A stretch of 64,000 nucleotides of DNA, taken from Herbaspirillum sp. 3R11. GTDB taxonomy: Bacteria > Pseudomonadota > Gammaproteobacteria > Burkholderiales > Burkholderiaceae_D. Below, one piece after another: positions 36,127 through 46,628 of the stretch. Made by a program: the position numbers and the translations under genes. Where the stretch lies: contig NZ_SPNJ01000001.1 in the NCBI RefSeq assembly GCF_004563925.1, positions 744,001 to 808,000 of the forward strand. The letters are read 5' to 3'. The notes under the pieces are model-generated. The model was not told the DNA's origin and did not search any database. It worked only from the letters and a program-made list of their open reading frames with translations. Every line of letters begins with the position of its first letter. Within the stretch, counting starts at the first letter, position 1.

Positions 36127-37410
36127 CTATGCGGTGACAGTCGAGGAAAATTGCCGCTGCCCAAGATAGCGCGCCACCGACAAATCATCCGAAGCAATCG
36201 CCGGGCGTTTGCCCGAAATCAGATCTGCCAGCAGTTGTCCCGAGCCGCACGACATGGTCCAGCCGAGCGTGCCGTGACCGGTGTTGAGGAACAGGTTGTT
36301 CAGCGGCGTCGCGCCGACGATCGGCGTGCCGTCCGGCGTCATCGGCCGCAGCCCGGTCCAGAAGCTGGCTTGCGCGGTATTGCCGGCGCCCGGGAACAGG
36401 TCGTTGACGACGAGTTCCAGCGTAGCGCGGCGCTTGGGGTTGAGTTCCTTGTTGAAGCCCACCACTTCCGCCATGCCGCCCACGCGGATGCGATTGTCAA
36501 AACGGGTGACGGCGATCTTGTAGGTTTCGTCGAGGATGGTCGACACCGGCGCGGCAAGGGAGTCGACCACCGGCACGGTGATCGAATAGCCCTTCAGCGG
36601 ATACACCGGAATATCGACGATGCGACGCAGGAAGTTGGCGGAGTACGAACCCAGCGCCACCACGTAGGCGTCGCCGCGCACCAGCTCCTTGCCGCACACG
36701 ACGCCGTCGATGTCGTCGCCGGCCACCGCCAGCGCCTGGATGTCGACGCCGTAGCGGAACTGCACACCGAGTTCTTCGGCCATCTTCGCCAGCTTGGTGG
36801 TGAACAGTTGGCAGTCGCCGGTTTCATCGTTAGGCAGGCGCAGGCCGCCGGTCAGCTTGTGGCTGACCTTGGCCAGCGCGGGTTCGGCGCCGGCCAGCTG
36901 TTCGCGGCTCAGCAGCTCGAACGGTACGCCGGTCTGGCGCAGTACGGCGATATCCTTTGCCGCGCCGTCGAACTGCTCCTGCGTGCGGAACAGTTGCAGC
37001 GTGCCTTGCTGGCGGCCTTCGTAGTCGATGCCGGTGGCGGCGCGCAATTCGCGGAAGCAATCGCGGCTGTATTCGGCCAGGCGCACCATGCGTTCCTTGT
37101 TGACGGCGTAGCGGTCGGCGCTGCAGTTGCGCAGCATTTGCCACATCCAGCGCAATTGCTGCAGCGTGCCATCAGGGCGGATCGCCAGCGGTGCGTGTTC
37201 TTCAAACATCCATTTCAGGGCTTTGAGTGGAATGCCTGGCGCGGCCCACGGCGAGGCGTAGCCGGGCGAGATCTGGCCGGCGTTGGCGAAGCTGGTTTCG
37301 AGCGCGGGACCGGGTTGGCGGTCGAGCACCGTGACCTGATGGCCGGCCTTGGCCAGATAGTAGGCGCTGGTGACGCCGATGACCCCGCTACCCAGAATGA
37401 CGACACGCAT
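36127..37410 (-). CDS. dadA: D-amino acid dehydrogenase (small subunit type)
   Basis: FAD enzyme at the inner membrane that oxidises D-alanine and other D-amino acids to keto acids, feeding electrons to quinone. It is 427 aa from the ATG at 37410, normal for DadA. The FAD-binding motif [20 protein letters not shown] is at 7-26, [19 protein letters not shown] near 41-59 is diagnostic of DadA, and the C-terminal flavin motif is [16 protein letters not shown]. It is divergent from an Lrp gene. No alanine racemase gene (dadX) is adjacent. Confidence 0.94.
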   Translation of the reverse strand: MRVVILGSGVIGVTSAYYLAKAGHQVTVLDRQPGPALETSFANAGQISPGYASPWAAPGIPLKALKWMFEEHAPLAIRPDGTLQQLRWMWQMLRNCSADRYAVNKERMVRLAEYSRDCFRELRAATGIDYEGRQQGTLQLFRTQEQFDGAAKDIAVLRQTGVPFELLSREQLAGAEPALAKVSHKLTGGLRLPNDETGDCQLFTTKLAKMAEELGVQFRYGVDIQALAVAGDDIDGVVCGKELVRGDAYVVALGSYSANFLRRIVDIPVYPLKGYSITVPVVDSLAAPVSTILDETYKIAVTRFDNRIRVGGMAEVVGFNKELNPKRRATLELVVNDLFPGAGNTAQASFWTGLRPMTPDGTPIVGATPLNNLFLNTGHGTLGWTMSCGSGQLLADLISGKRPAIASDDLSVARYLGQRQFSSTVTA

Positions 37411-37460
37411 GATGGATTCCCCGAAATGATGATGAGTATGTAGAATATAAAACCATGATA

Positions 37461-37500
37461 TTGGCAATGAGCCAGTATTTGTTCTGGTATTAATAGCCAA
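37461..37500. promoter_or_regulatory. Nested dyad between dadA and lrp, candidate Lrp operator
   Basis: TTGGC (37461) and GCCAA (37496-37500) enclose CCAG (37472-37475) and CTGG (37484-37487), sharing nearly one centre at about 37480. This suits a multimeric Lrp-type regulator controlling both divergent genes. Confidence 0.45.
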
Positions 37501-37515
37501 AAACGAGAATAAATA

Positions 37516-38004
37516 ATGAGAACTCAGCAGCTTTCAGTACGCACCCTGGACAAGCTCGACCGCCGCATCCTTTCGGTCCTGCAAAAGGACGGCCGTATCT
37601 CGATGAAAGACCTGGGCGAGCAGGTCGGGCTGTCGATCACGCCCTGTATCGAGCGCGTCAAGCGCATGGAGCGCGACGGCGTCATCAGCGGCTACTACGC
37701 GCGCATCGATCCGGCCACGCTGGGCGCGACCTTGCTGGTGTTTGTCGAGATCACGCTCAACCACAAGTCGGGCAACATGTTCGAGCAGTTCCGCCGCGAA
37801 GTGCTGCGCATCCCGGAGGTGCAGGAATGTCACCTGGTGTCGGGCGACTTCGACTACCTGATCAAGGCGCGCATCCGCGGCATGGCGGAATACCGCAAGC
37901 TGCTTGGCGACATCCTGCTGCAACTGCCGGGCGCAGCGCAATCGAAGAGCTACGTGGTGATGGAAGAAATCAAGGAGACGCTGGCGTTGCCGCTGGAAGA
38001 GTGA
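37516..38004 (+). CDS. lrp: Lrp-family regulator, probably of dadA
   Basis: Regulator of 162 aa, close to E. coli Lrp in length and sequence: [20 protein letters not shown] at 11-30, recognition helix [19 protein letters not shown] near 44, and a RAM domain with [19 protein letters not shown] near 100. The C-terminus [15 protein letters not shown] is typical of true Lrp orthologues. Divergence from dadA matches the Lrp/BkdR-like control of dad genes in other proteobacteria. Confidence 0.9.
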   Translation: MRTQQLSVRTLDKLDRRILSVLQKDGRISMKDLGEQVGLSITPCIERVKRMERDGVISGYYARIDPATLGATLLVFVEITLNHKSGNMFEQFRREVLRIPEVQECHLVSGDFDYLIKARIRGMAEYRKLLGDILLQLPGAAQSKSYVVMEEIKETLALPLEE

Positions 38005-38577
38005 GCGGAATGAGCGCAGTGTGCGGCGTGAACAGAATGAGGCAATTTGCCAACGCAATATTTTTTTAAGTCTTTTTTAAAGTATTTTTTCAATCAGGGA
38101 AATCGGCAAAAGCATCGATATTCTTGCAACGCTTTTTAGCAATTTCCAGCTGCACCATCTCGTCTCACGCCGCGTTCTGCGGCCGATACTTCAATGACTT
38201 TCAGCAATCCGTGCACCCGCATTTTTGCGGCCTGCGGGCATCGTTTTGTGTGCGACCAGCGCCAATCCGCGCTGCGCCCCGGTTTGGTGATGATGCGATT
38301 TTCTGTGCTCGATTTTGGAGCAGTGCAGCATTTATGTTACTTAATAACAGTCCTTGCTTTTTCTTCTTATCGTGCATGGGTAAAGAGCCTTGCTTGTTTT
38401 CACGCGTGTTTACTTATTGCTGCGGTAAAGATCGTGATATAAACTACCAAAAAATTTCAGCAAGCAGTCCACCGCAAATAACAACGAATAAACAGCCGGA
38501 CGCTGAGACCGCCGCAAGGCGCGTATCGCGACAGTTGGTCAAGCCAGGATTTTTAACCCAGCAGCATCGAGGAGAAG
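38005..38577. other. 573-bp AT-rich intergenic region before the peptide transporter operon
   Basis: No convincing gene: the short frames here lack ribosome sites and coding character. The base composition is visibly richer in A+T than the flanking genes. One AACGAATAA (38483-38491) matches the motif of the encapsulin control region. A TATAAA at 38438-38443 could be a -10 box but lacks a good -35. Presumably the region carries the promoter and long leader of the dpp-like operon. Confidence 0.35.
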
Positions 38578-40152
38578 ATGATGACAGTGCGAACTTTTTT
38601 ACCGTCGTTCAACAAGGGCAGGCGTCTGCTATTTCAATGTGCAGTCAGCGCCGCCGTGTTGGTGATGGCGGGGGTCTCGCCGCTGGCGCAGGCTGCTCCC
38701 GGCGGTGTCGCCAATCTCGCCATGGTGGCCGAGCCGCAAACGCTGGATCCGATGGCGTCGACCACCGACCTGGTCGCCACCATCATGCAGCACGTCTATG
38801 AGCCTCTGTACACCTTCGATGCCAAGTGGGCCATCCAGCCCATGCTGGCCGAAAGCCTGCCCAAGGTAAGCGCCGACGGCAAGACCGTCACCATCGAATT
38901 GCGCAAGGGCGTCAAGTTCCACAACGGCAAGGAGATGAAGTCCGACGACGTCGTTGCTTCGCTCAAACGCTGGATGGACATCGCACCGCGCGGCAAGGCC
39001 GTCTCGAAAGAGATCAAGAGCCTCGACGCCAAGGGCCCTTACACCATCGTCCTGAACATGCAGAACGCCTACGCGCCGCTGCTGGCGCACCTGGCGTTGC
39101 CGTCCGGGTTCGCCGCGATCATGCCGAAAGAGTCTGTCGCCAATCCGCTCAAGGATTTCATCGGCACCGGTCCTTACCAGTTCAAGGAGCGCAAGCCTGA
39201 CCAATACGTGCTGCTGACCCGCTTTGATGGCTACAGCGCACGCAAGGAAGCTGCCAGCGGCTACGCCGGCAAGCGCGAAGCCTTGTTGTCCGAACTGCGC
39301 TTCATCCCCGTGCCGAACCCGAACACCCGCGTCGAAGGTTCGCTGTCCGGCCAGTACCAGTTCGCCGACTTGCTGCCGGCCGAGGCCTCGCCGCGTCTGG
39401 CAGGCAAGTCCAACGTCGTGCCGGTGATCACTGCGCCGTTCGGCTTCCCGTATGTGGTGCTGAACACGGTGCAAGGTCCGCTGCAAAAGCAGGGCGTGCG
39501 CCAGGCCATCCAGGCTGCATTGAACATGAAGGAAATCATGACCGCCGGTTTTGGCGATCCGAAGTTCTTCTCGGTGGAAGGCAATCATTTCCCGAAGGGT
39601 TCGCCGTTCTATTCGATGGACGGCGTCGCGTCATATAACCAGGCCAATCCTGCCAAGGCGCGCGACCTGGCCGCCAAGGCCGGGTACAAGGGCGAGCCGA
39701 TCAAGATCCTGACCAGCAAGCAATATGAATTCCACTACCGCATGGCACTGGTCATGGGTGAAGAACTCAAGCTGGCCGGCTTCAAGGTCGACATGCAAGT
39801 GGTCGATTGGGCCACGCTGATCCAGCGTCGCAACGACATGGCGCTGTGGGACATCTACATGACGCACTCGGCCTTCCTGCCTGAACCGACCTTGTCGCCG
39901 CCGCAGTTGAGCGACGGCGCGCCGGGCGGCTGGAAGAGCGCGGGCAAGGATGTCTCGGTCACCGTGTTCTCGCACGAAATGGATCCTACCCATCGCGGCG
40001 CCTTGTGGGGCAAAGTGCAGAGTACGGTCTACGACGAAGTGCCTTACATCCGCCTGGGCAGCTTCAACAGCCTGACCGCGCGATCCGCCAAGTTGCAGGG
40101 ATATGTGCCGATGCCGTGGCCGTATTTCTGGAACACCAAGCTGGCTGACTGA
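38578..40152 (+). CDS. Peptide/nickel-type ABC transporter binding protein (SBP family 5, DppA-like)
   Basis: Periplasmic receptor of 524 aa. GGAGAAG precedes ATGATG. The signal peptide reaches about residue 40 (VLVMAGVSPLAQA-AP). The family 5 pattern is clear: AEPQTLDPMASTTDLVATIM near 52, VYEPLYTFD near 74, LRKGVKFHNGKEMKSDDVVA near 105 and FIGTGPYQFKE near 194. The ligand may be di- or oligopeptides, but this family also binds other solutes, so specificity is open. Two hairpins separate it from the permease gene. Confidence 0.88.
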   Translation: MMTVRTFLPSFNKGRRLLFQCAVSAAVLVMAGVSPLAQAAPGGVANLAMVAEPQTLDPMASTTDLVATIMQHVYEPLYTFDAKWAIQPMLAESLPKVSADGKTVTIELRKGVKFHNGKEMKSDDVVASLKRWMDIAPRGKAVSKEIKSLDAKGPYTIVLNMQNAYAPLLAHLALPSGFAAIMPKESVANPLKDFIGTGPYQFKERKPDQYVLLTRFDGYSARKEAASGYAGKREALLSELRFIPVPNPNTRVEGSLSGQYQFADLLPAEASPRLAGKSNVVPVITAPFGFPYVVLNTVQGPLQKQGVRQAIQAALNMKEIMTAGFGDPKFFSVEGNHFPKGSPFYSMDGVASYNQANPAKARDLAAKAGYKGEPIKILTSKQYEFHYRMALVMGEELKLAGFKVDMQVVDWATLIQRRNDMALWDIYMTHSAFLPEPTLSPPQLSDGAPGGWKSAGKDVSVTVFSHEMDPTHRGALWGKVQSTVYDEVPYIRLGSFNSLTARSAKLQGYVPMPWPYFWNTKLAD

Positions 40153-40167
40153 TCGTCGTACCAGAGT

Positions 40168-40197
40168 CCCGGGTTATGCCCATCGGCAGAACCCGGG
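40168..40197 (+). terminator. Hairpin downstream of the dppA-like gene
   Basis: CCCGGGTT (40168-40175) pairs with AACCCGGG (40190-40197), with inner TGCC/GGCA pairing around CATC. No T run follows. Confidence 0.65.
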
Positions 40198-40246
40198 GCG
40201 GCAACGCGCTTTTGCAATACCTTGCAACGTTTTTGTACTGCAGACG

Positions 40247-40277
40247 CAACCGGCTTCATCGTCGATGAAGCCGGTTG
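40247..40277 (+). terminator. Perfect 14-bp hairpin before the permease gene
   Basis: CAACCGGCTTCATC (40247-40260) pairs with GATGAAGCCGGTTG (40264-40277) around GTC. It lacks a T run, as at the other binding-protein/permease junctions in this window, and probably tunes relative expression. Confidence 0.7.
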
Positions 40278-40316
40278 GCAAGCTGCATCCCTCATTCCTT
40301 AACGGATTTCACGTTT

Positions 40317-41258
40317 ATGTTACGTTACCTGTCAGGACGTTTCACCGGCATGGTGATCGTCATGCTGATCGTCGCCGTGCTGGTGTTTTTCATCACACGT
40401 CTGGCGCCGGGCGATCCGGCTGCGATCATGCTGGGCGACCAGGCCACCGTCGCCGACATCGCCAAACTGCGCGCCCAATACGGGCTCGACAAGCCGATGC
40501 TGGTGCAGTTCGGCTTCTGGCTCAAGGAGCTGGCGCAGGGCAATCTCGGTCAATCCATTTTCCTGCAGATGCCCGTGACCGAAGCGTTGGCGTCGCGCAC
40601 TGAACCGACTTTTTTCCTGACCATTTTTGCGGTGGCGCTGGCCTGCCTGATCGGCATTCCGTGCGGCATCGTCTCGGCAGTGTGGCGCGGTCGCGCGGTG
40701 GATCAGATTTTCACCGGCATCGCGATGCTGGGGGCAAGCATTCCGAGCTTCTGGTTCGGCCTGATCCTGATGCAGATTTTCGCGGTCAAGATGGGCTGGT
40801 TCCCGGTGGCCGGCTATGGCGACCCGGGCGCGCCATTGCTGGATCGCCTGCATCACCTGCTGTTGCCGGCGGTGGTCCTGGGCGTGCTCAACTCGGCGCT
40901 AATCATTCGCTTTACCCGCGCCTCGATGCTCGACGTGCTGTCGGATGACTACGTCCGCACCGCGCGCGCCAAGGGCCTCAACGAGCGTCGGGTGATCCTG
41001 CGCCACGCCTTGCGCAATGCATTGATTCCGGTAGTGACCGTGATCGGCCTGACGGCGGCGCTGATGATCGGCGGCGCGGTGGTGACCGAGACCGTGTTCG
41101 GCCTGCCGGGTGTGGGCAACCTGGTGGTGTCGGCGGTGCAGCGGCGTGACTATCCGGTGATCCAGGGCGCCTTGCTGGCGATCGCCGTGATCTACGTGCT
41201 GATCAACCTGGCCATCGATTTGCTGTACACGCTGATCGATCCGCGCGTGCGTTATTAA
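40317..41258 (+). CDS. Peptide ABC transporter permease (DppB-like)
   Basis: Inner-membrane permease of 313 aa with six spans. The N-terminal helix and periplasmic start (ITRLAPGDPAAIMLGD near 26) are typical of DppB/OppB. The EAA loop is RTARAKGLNERRVILRHALR near 218, and VVTETVFGLPGVGNLVVSAV follows. The DppC-like partner begins 15 nt downstream. Confidence 0.92.
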   Translation: MLRYLSGRFTGMVIVMLIVAVLVFFITRLAPGDPAAIMLGDQATVADIAKLRAQYGLDKPMLVQFGFWLKELAQGNLGQSIFLQMPVTEALASRTEPTFFLTIFAVALACLIGIPCGIVSAVWRGRAVDQIFTGIAMLGASIPSFWFGLILMQIFAVKMGWFPVAGYGDPGAPLLDRLHHLLLPAVVLGVLNSALIIRFTRASMLDVLSDDYVRTARAKGLNERRVILRHALRNALIPVVTVIGLTAALMIGGAVVTETVFGLPGVGNLVVSAVQRRDYPVIQGALLAIAVIYVLINLAIDLLYTLIDPRVRY

Positions 41259-41273
41259 TCCCGGGGACTCGAC

Positions 41274-42107
41274 ATGTTTGCTTTTCTTTCCAAATTCATG
41301 CGGCGCAAGCTGGTCATGTTCGGCGTGTTCACCCTGGTGGCGCTGACCCTGCTGGCGATTATCGTGCCGCTGACTTCTCCTTACGATCCGTCCGCACTGG
41401 ACATCATGGCGCGCTTGCAGGCGCCGTCCGGCGCGCACTGGTTCGGCACCGACGAATTCGGCCGCGACATCTTCACGCGCGTGCTGACCGGCGGCCGTTA
41501 TTCGCTGACCATCGGCGCGCTCGTGGTGGTAGTGGCGCTGGCTGCCGGTGTCTTGATGGGCCTGTGCGCCGGTTTCTTCAAGCGCCTGGACGCACCGATC
41601 ATGCGCGTGGTCGATGCCATGATGTCGTTCCCCGACATCCTGCTGGCGATTGCGCTGGTGGCGATCCTCGGTTCGTCGCTGATCAATGTGGTACTGGCGC
41701 TGGCGATCGTCTACACGCCGCGGGTGGCGCGCATCGTGCGCGCCTCGACGCTCGTGGTGCGCGAACTGTTGTTCGTGGAGGCGGCGCGCGCACTTGGCGT
41801 GTCGACTGCGCGCATCGTGTTTTTTCATGTGCTGGGCAATATCCTGTCGCCGATCCTGGTGCAGGGGACGTTCATCTTCGCTTACGCGATCCTGGCGGAA
41901 GCCGGCTTATCCTTCCTCGGCGTGGGCGTCCCGCCCGAGCTGCCGACCTGGGGCACGATGATTTCGTCCGGCCAGGCCTACGCCGAGCAGGCGATCTGGC
42001 TGGTGGTTTTCCCCGGCATTGCCATCGTACTGTCGGCGTTGTCGCTGCAGATGGTCGGCGACGGCCTGCGCGACATGCTCGATCCGCGCCTGCGCAAGAG
42101 CCTCTAA
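41274..42107 (+). CDS. Peptide ABC transporter permease (DppC-like)
   Basis: Second permease, 277 aa. An N-terminal span (LVMFGVFTLVALTLLAIIVP) is followed by HWFGTDEFGRDIFTRVLTGG near 58, a DppC/OppC hallmark. The EAA loop is EAARALGVSTARIVFFHVLG near 164, and LSFLGVGVPPELPTWGTMI near 210 is the usual signature. It forms the membrane heterodimer with the preceding protein. Confidence 0.92.
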   Translation: MFAFLSKFMRRKLVMFGVFTLVALTLLAIIVPLTSPYDPSALDIMARLQAPSGAHWFGTDEFGRDIFTRVLTGGRYSLTIGALVVVVALAAGVLMGLCAGFFKRLDAPIMRVVDAMMSFPDILLAIALVAILGSSLINVVLALAIVYTPRVARIVRASTLVVRELLFVEAARALGVSTARIVFFHVLGNILSPILVQGTFIFAYAILAEAGLSFLGVGVPPELPTWGTMISSGQAYAEQAIWLVVFPGIAIVLSALSLQMVGDGLRDMLDPRLRKSL

Positions 42108-42133
42108 TTCCTCCAGCAAAGAGAGTACAGATC

Positions 42134-43162
42134 ATGCAAGAACAGAGAGTCCAAAAAGGGACGCCGCTGCTGGAGGTCGATAACCTGCAGACGCATTTTT
42201 TCACCGAGCAGGGCACGGTGAAATCGGTCGACGGCGTCAGCTTCACCGTCAACGCCGGCGAGACGCTGGCGGTGGTCGGCGAGTCCGGTTCCGGCAAATC
42301 GGTGACCAGTTTGTCCATCATGGGATTGATTCCGGCCGATGCCGGTCGCGTGGTCGGCGGCAGCATTCGCTTCAAGCGCCGCGACGGCGAGATTGTCGAC
42401 CTGACGCGTCTGCCGCAACGCAGCCTGCGCCAGTTGCGCGGCAATGAAATCGCGATGGTGTTCCAGGAGCCGATGACCAGCCTGAATCCGGTGTTCACGC
42501 TGGGCGACCAGATTGCCGAGAGCGTGCGTCTGCATCTGGGCAAGAGTCACAAGGACGCGATGATCCATGCGCAGCGCATGCTGGAGCTGGTCGAGATTCC
42601 CGCTGCGGCGCGCCGGCTGTACGAGTATCCGCATCAGTTGTCGGGCGGTATGCGTCAGCGCGTGATGATCGCACTGGCCTTGTCGTGCAATCCCTCGCTG
42701 CTGATCGCGGATGAACCCACCACGGCGCTTGACGTCACCATCCAGGCGCAAATCCTGGCGCTGTTGCAAAAGCTGCAGCGCGAGACCGGCACCGGCATTT
42801 TGTTCATCACGCACAACCTCGGCGTGGTGGCGGAGATCGCCGATCGCGTCGCCGTCATGTATGCGGGACGCATGGTGGAGCAGGGCAGCGTGCCGCAGAT
42901 TTTCGACGCGCCCCAACATCCCTATACGACCGGCTTGCTCAATTGCCTGCCCGGCCGCAGCAAGAATCATGCAGTCGCCGGCAAGCGACCCCGACTGGCC
43001 GCGATTCCCGGCCAGGTCGCGAGTCCGTTGGCGCCGCCGCCGGGCTGTGCTTTCGAGCCGCGTTGCGCCCACGCCTCAGACGCCTGCCGGGTTGCCATGC
43101 CGTCGCTGACGTTGGGTGAAGACGGTCACAATGTACGTTGCATACTGAGGGAATCGGCATGA
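42134..43162 (+). CDS. Peptide ABC transporter ATPase (DppD-like)
   Basis: Cytoplasmic ATPase of 342 aa. Walker A is GESGSGKSV near 50, the Q-loop lies in [12 protein letters not shown], the signature is [12 protein letters not shown], Walker B is [12 protein letters not shown] and the H-loop is FITHNLGVV. The C-terminal oligopeptide domain carries the Cys cluster [15 protein letters not shown], a likely iron-sulfur site in this family. ATGA overlaps the next gene. Confidence 0.93.
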   Translation: MQEQRVQKGTPLLEVDNLQTHFFTEQGTVKSVDGVSFTVNAGETLAVVGESGSGKSVTSLSIMGLIPADAGRVVGGSIRFKRRDGEIVDLTRLPQRSLRQLRGNEIAMVFQEPMTSLNPVFTLGDQIAESVRLHLGKSHKDAMIHAQRMLELVEIPAAARRLYEYPHQLSGGMRQRVMIALALSCNPSLLIADEPTTALDVTIQAQILALLQKLQRETGTGILFITHNLGVVAEIADRVAVMYAGRMVEQGSVPQIFDAPQHPYTTGLLNCLPGRSKNHAVAGKRPRLAAIPGQVASPLAPPPGCAFEPRCAHASDACRVAMPSLTLGEDGHNVRCILRESA

Positions 43163-44157
43163 GCACCACCGCCTCCACAAACAATCCGACCACACCTCTG
43201 GTCGAGGTGCGCAACCTGAAGAAGTATTTCAGCGGCAAGCAAAAGGACGCGCCGATCCGTGCGGTCGACGACGTCAGCTTTACCATCATGCCCGGCGAGG
43301 TGCTCGGCCTGGTCGGTGAATCCGGTTCGGGCAAGAGCACCGTCGGTCGCACCTTGCTGCGCCTGATGGAAAGCAGCGGCGGCGAAATCCGCTATCAGGG
43401 CGAAGACATCTCCAATCTGTCTGCCGCGCGCATGCGCGCTCTGCGGCGCGAGATGCAGATCATTTTCCAGGATCCCTACGCCAGCCTGAATCCACGCCAG
43501 CGCGTGCGCGACATCATCGGCGAAGCGCTCGATACCCACGGCCTGCATCGTGGTGACGCACGTGCGACCCGCATCGCCGAACTGCTACAACTGGTCGGCC
43601 TGCGCGCTGAACATGGCGCCCGTTATCCGCATGAATTTTCCGGCGGGCAGCGCCAGCGCATCGGCATTGCGCGCGCCCTCGCGGTGGAGCCGCGCTTCAT
43701 CGTCGCCGACGAGCCGGTGTCGGCGCTGGACGTGTCGATCCAGGCGCAGGTGATCAACCTGCTGCAGGATTTGCGTCAGCGTTTCAACCTGGCGATGCTG
43801 TTCATCTCGCATGATCTGGACGTGGTGGAATACATTTGCGACCGCGTGGTCGTGCTGTATCTCGGCAAGGTGATGGAAATCGCCCCGGCCGCGGCCTTGT
43901 TCGAGCGGCCCCTGCATCCGTATTCGCAGGCCCTGCTGGCGGCGTCGCCGAAACCGGAGTCGAACGCCCGTGAGCAGGCCCTGCTGCGCAAGCCCCTGCA
44001 AGGCGATTTGCCGAGCCCGGCCAATCCACCGTCGGGATGCGTGTTCCGTACGCGCTGTCCTTACGCGGTGGAAATGTGCGCGGCGACGGTCCCGGAGTTG
44101 CGCGAAGTCGCGCCGGGACGCTGGCGCGCCTGCCTGCGCGAAGACGTCTTGCTGTAG
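43159..44157 (+). CDS. Peptide ABC transporter ATPase (DppF-like)
   Basis: Second ATPase, 332 aa, starting in the dppD-like stop (4-nt overlap). Walker A is GESGSGKST near 60, the Q-loop lies in [16 protein letters not shown], the signature is [12 protein letters not shown], Walker B is [12 protein letters not shown] and the H-loop is FISHDLDVV. The C-terminal oligo_HPY region has [15 protein letters not shown]. It completes a five-gene transporter. Confidence 0.93.
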   Translation: MSTTASTNNPTTPLVEVRNLKKYFSGKQKDAPIRAVDDVSFTIMPGEVLGLVGESGSGKSTVGRTLLRLMESSGGEIRYQGEDISNLSAARMRALRREMQIIFQDPYASLNPRQRVRDIIGEALDTHGLHRGDARATRIAELLQLVGLRAEHGARYPHEFSGGQRQRIGIARALAVEPRFIVADEPVSALDVSIQAQVINLLQDLRQRFNLAMLFISHDLDVVEYICDRVVVLYLGKVMEIAPAAALFERPLHPYSQALLAASPKPESNAREQALLRKPLQGDLPSPANPPSGCVFRTRCPYAVEMCAATVPELREVAPGRWRACLREDVLL

Positions 44158-44162
44158 GGCGG

Positions 44163-44180
44163 GGCGGCATTCGTGCCGCC
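44163..44180 (+). terminator. UUCG-capped hairpin after the peptide transporter operon
   Basis: GGCGGCA and TGCCGCC flank a TTCG tetraloop 5 nt past the stop. Only scattered T residues follow, so termination may be weak. Confidence 0.55.
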
Positions 44181-44283
44181 TGCTCTTGGCTGTACTCTTT
44201 TTAATCGGGCCGTACTGTGTACGCCGCCCCAATCCTGCTGCCGTAAACTAGCCATCATCTGAAATTGTATTGGTGGAGCACAA

Positions 44284-46620
44284 ATGGCTAAGGCTGGCAA
44301 AGCAAAGATCGAAACCTACAACAATCCTGCAGGCGGGTGGGGCGCGCTGAAGTACGTCGCGCTCAACCTGGTCAAGGAGCACGTGGCCGACGGCAAGGGC
44401 CTGCGTACCTTGTTGTCGCAAAACCAACCTGACGGCTTCGATTGCCCCGGCTGCGCCTGGCCGGACCGTGAGCACACGTCCACCTTCGAATTTTGCGAAA
44501 ACGGCGTCAAGGCGGTGGCGGCCGAAGCCACCAAGAAGCGCGTCACCAACGAGTTCTTTGCACGCCACACGGTTGCCGAGCTGATGCAGCAATCGGACTA
44601 CGAACTCGAAGACCATGGCCGCCTGACCGCGCCGATGGTCTACGACGCCGTCAGCGACAAGTACGTGCCGATCGCCTGGCCGCAAGCTTACGAGCTGATC
44701 GCCAGACATCTCAATGCGCTGCCGGACCCCGACATGGCCGACTTCTACGTGTCGGGCCGCGCCAGCAACGAGGCTGCCTTCCTGTTCCAGTTGTTCGTGC
44801 GCCAATACGGCACCAACAATTTCCCCGATTGCTCCAACATGTGCCACGAGCCGACCAGCGTCGGCCTGCCGGGCACCGTCGGCGTCGGCAAGGGCACCGT
44901 GCTGCTGGATGACTTCGACCTGTGCGACACCTTGTTCCTGTTCGGCCAGAATCCCGCCACCAATCACCCGCGCATGATGGGCGAGTTGCGTCACGCGTCC
45001 AAGCGCGGCGCCACCATCGTCGCCATCAACCCGCTCAAGGAACGCGGCCTGGAGCGTTTCGCCGATCCGCAAAGCAAGATGGAAATGCTGACCATGGGCA
45101 GCACCCAGATCAGTTCGATGTTCATCCATCCGACGCTGGGCGGCGACCTGGCGCTGATCAAGGGCGTCATCAAGCGCACCATCGAGCTCGACGACGAGGC
45201 CGTGGCGGCAAGCGCCGAGCGCGTGCTCGACGTGCAGTTCATCGCCGAGCATACGTCGGGCTTTGAAGAGTTCGCTGCCGATGCGCGCGCCCAGAACTGG
45301 GAAGACATCATCGGCGAGTCCGGCGTGTCGCGCGACGACATTGAAAAACTGACCCAGGTCTACGTGCGCGGCAAGGCCGTCATCGCTACCTGGGGCATGG
45401 GCCTGACCCAGCACAAGCACGCCGTCGGCACCATTCAGCTGTTGTCCAACATGATGATGTTGCGCGGGAATATCGGCCGTCCCGGCGCCGGCCTGTGCCC
45501 GGTGCGCGGCCACTCCAACGTGCAGGGCGACCGCACCGTCGGCATCGACGAAAAGCCGACCGATGCCTTCCTCGATCGCCTGGAACAAGTGTTTGAATTC
45601 AAGGCGCCGCGCCACCATGGCAACGACACCGTCGGTTCGGTGATGGCGATGCTGGCAGGCCGCACCAAGGTCTTCATCGGCCTCGGCGGCAATTTCGCCA
45701 TGGCCACACCCGACACGCCGCGCACGTTTGATGCGATGCGTTCGTGCAACCTGACCGTGCACATCACCACCAAGCTCAACCGCAGCCATCTGGTGCACGG
45801 CAAGGACGCACTGATCCTGCCGACGCTGGGCCGCACCGAGATCGACAAGCAGACCAGCGGCGCGCAAGGCGTGACGGTGGAAGATTCGATGAGCATGGTG
45901 CACGTCTCCTACGGCATCAACAAGCCGGCTTCGGAACTGTGCATGTCGGAAACCGCTATCGTCGCGCACATCGCCGAAGCCACCATGAAGCATCGCAACA
46001 ACGGCAAGAAGATCGACTGGCTGTGGTACGCCGAAGACTATGCGCGCATCCGCGACGCCATCGAAAAAGTCTACGATTCCTTCAAGGATTACAACCAGCG
46101 CATCACCAATCCGGGCGGCTTCCACCTCGGCGTCGCTTCACGCGAGCGCGTCTGGAAGACCAACACCGGCAAGGCCAATTTCGTGGTGCACGCGATCCCG
46201 CTGGACACGCCGATTCATCGCGCGCGCAAGATCTATGGCGACAAGCTGATGACGCTGATGACCACGCGTTCGCATGATCAATACAACACCACCATTTATG
46301 GCATGGACGACCGCTATCGCGGCGTGTTCGGCCAGCGTCGCGTGATCTTCATCAACAAGCAGGATCTGGACGTGCTGGGTCTGAAGGACGGCGAGTGGGT
46401 CGACGTGGTCAGCGTCTGGGACGACGGCATCGAACGTCGCGCCGACGGTTTCCTGCTGGTCGAATACGACATCCCGCGCGGTTGCCTGGGCAGCTACTAT
46501 CCGGAAACCAATCCGCTGGTGCCGCTGGAAAGTTTCGCCGACCAGGCACGCACGCCGACGTCGAAGTCGATTCCGGTGCTGTTGCATCGCGCCGCCGTGC
46601 AGCATGCGAAAGCTGCTTGA
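44284..46620 (+). CDS. FdhF/YdeP-family molybdopterin oxidoreductase
   Basis: Formate-dehydrogenase-like molybdoenzyme of 778 aa, the length of E. coli YdeP; its true substrate is unknown, and YdeP has been linked to acid resistance. The N-terminus has GFDCPGCAWPD (C54, C57), and C187 lies in DCSNMCHEPTSVGLPGTVG, the probable molybdenum-ligand region. Molybdopterin dinucleotide-binding stretches follow: LFGQNPATNHPRM near 219, MMMLRGNIGRPGAGLCPVRG near 389 and a C-terminal domain near 650 (TTRSHDQYNTTIYGMDDRYR). No signal peptide is present, so it is cytoplasmic. A winged-helix gene follows after 8 nt; no fdhD is adjacent. Confidence 0.88.
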   Translation: MAKAGKAKIETYNNPAGGWGALKYVALNLVKEHVADGKGLRTLLSQNQPDGFDCPGCAWPDREHTSTFEFCENGVKAVAAEATKKRVTNEFFARHTVAELMQQSDYELEDHGRLTAPMVYDAVSDKYVPIAWPQAYELIARHLNALPDPDMADFYVSGRASNEAAFLFQLFVRQYGTNNFPDCSNMCHEPTSVGLPGTVGVGKGTVLLDDFDLCDTLFLFGQNPATNHPRMMGELRHASKRGATIVAINPLKERGLERFADPQSKMEMLTMGSTQISSMFIHPTLGGDLALIKGVIKRTIELDDEAVAASAERVLDVQFIAEHTSGFEEFAADARAQNWEDIIGESGVSRDDIEKLTQVYVRGKAVIATWGMGLTQHKHAVGTIQLLSNMMMLRGNIGRPGAGLCPVRGHSNVQGDRTVGIDEKPTDAFLDRLEQVFEFKAPRHHGNDTVGSVMAMLAGRTKVFIGLGGNFAMATPDTPRTFDAMRSCNLTVHITTKLNRSHLVHGKDALILPTLGRTEIDKQTSGAQGVTVEDSMSMVHVSYGINKPASELCMSETAIVAHIAEATMKHRNNGKKIDWLWYAEDYARIRDAIEKVYDSFKDYNQRITNPGGFHLGVASRERVWKTNTGKANFVVHAIPLDTPIHRARKIYGDKLMTLMTTRSHDQYNTTIYGMDDRYRGVFGQRRVIFINKQDLDVLGLKDGEWVDVVSVWDDGIERRADGFLLVEYDIPRGCLGSYYPETNPLVPLESFADQARTPTSKSIPVLLHRAAVQHAKAA

Positions 46621-46628
46621 GTAATACC

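Noticed and set aside
38124-38577. Short plus-strand frames in the gap before the peptide transporter
   Set aside because: No ribosome sites, atypical Cys/Phe-rich composition and low G+C indicate non-coding DNA.
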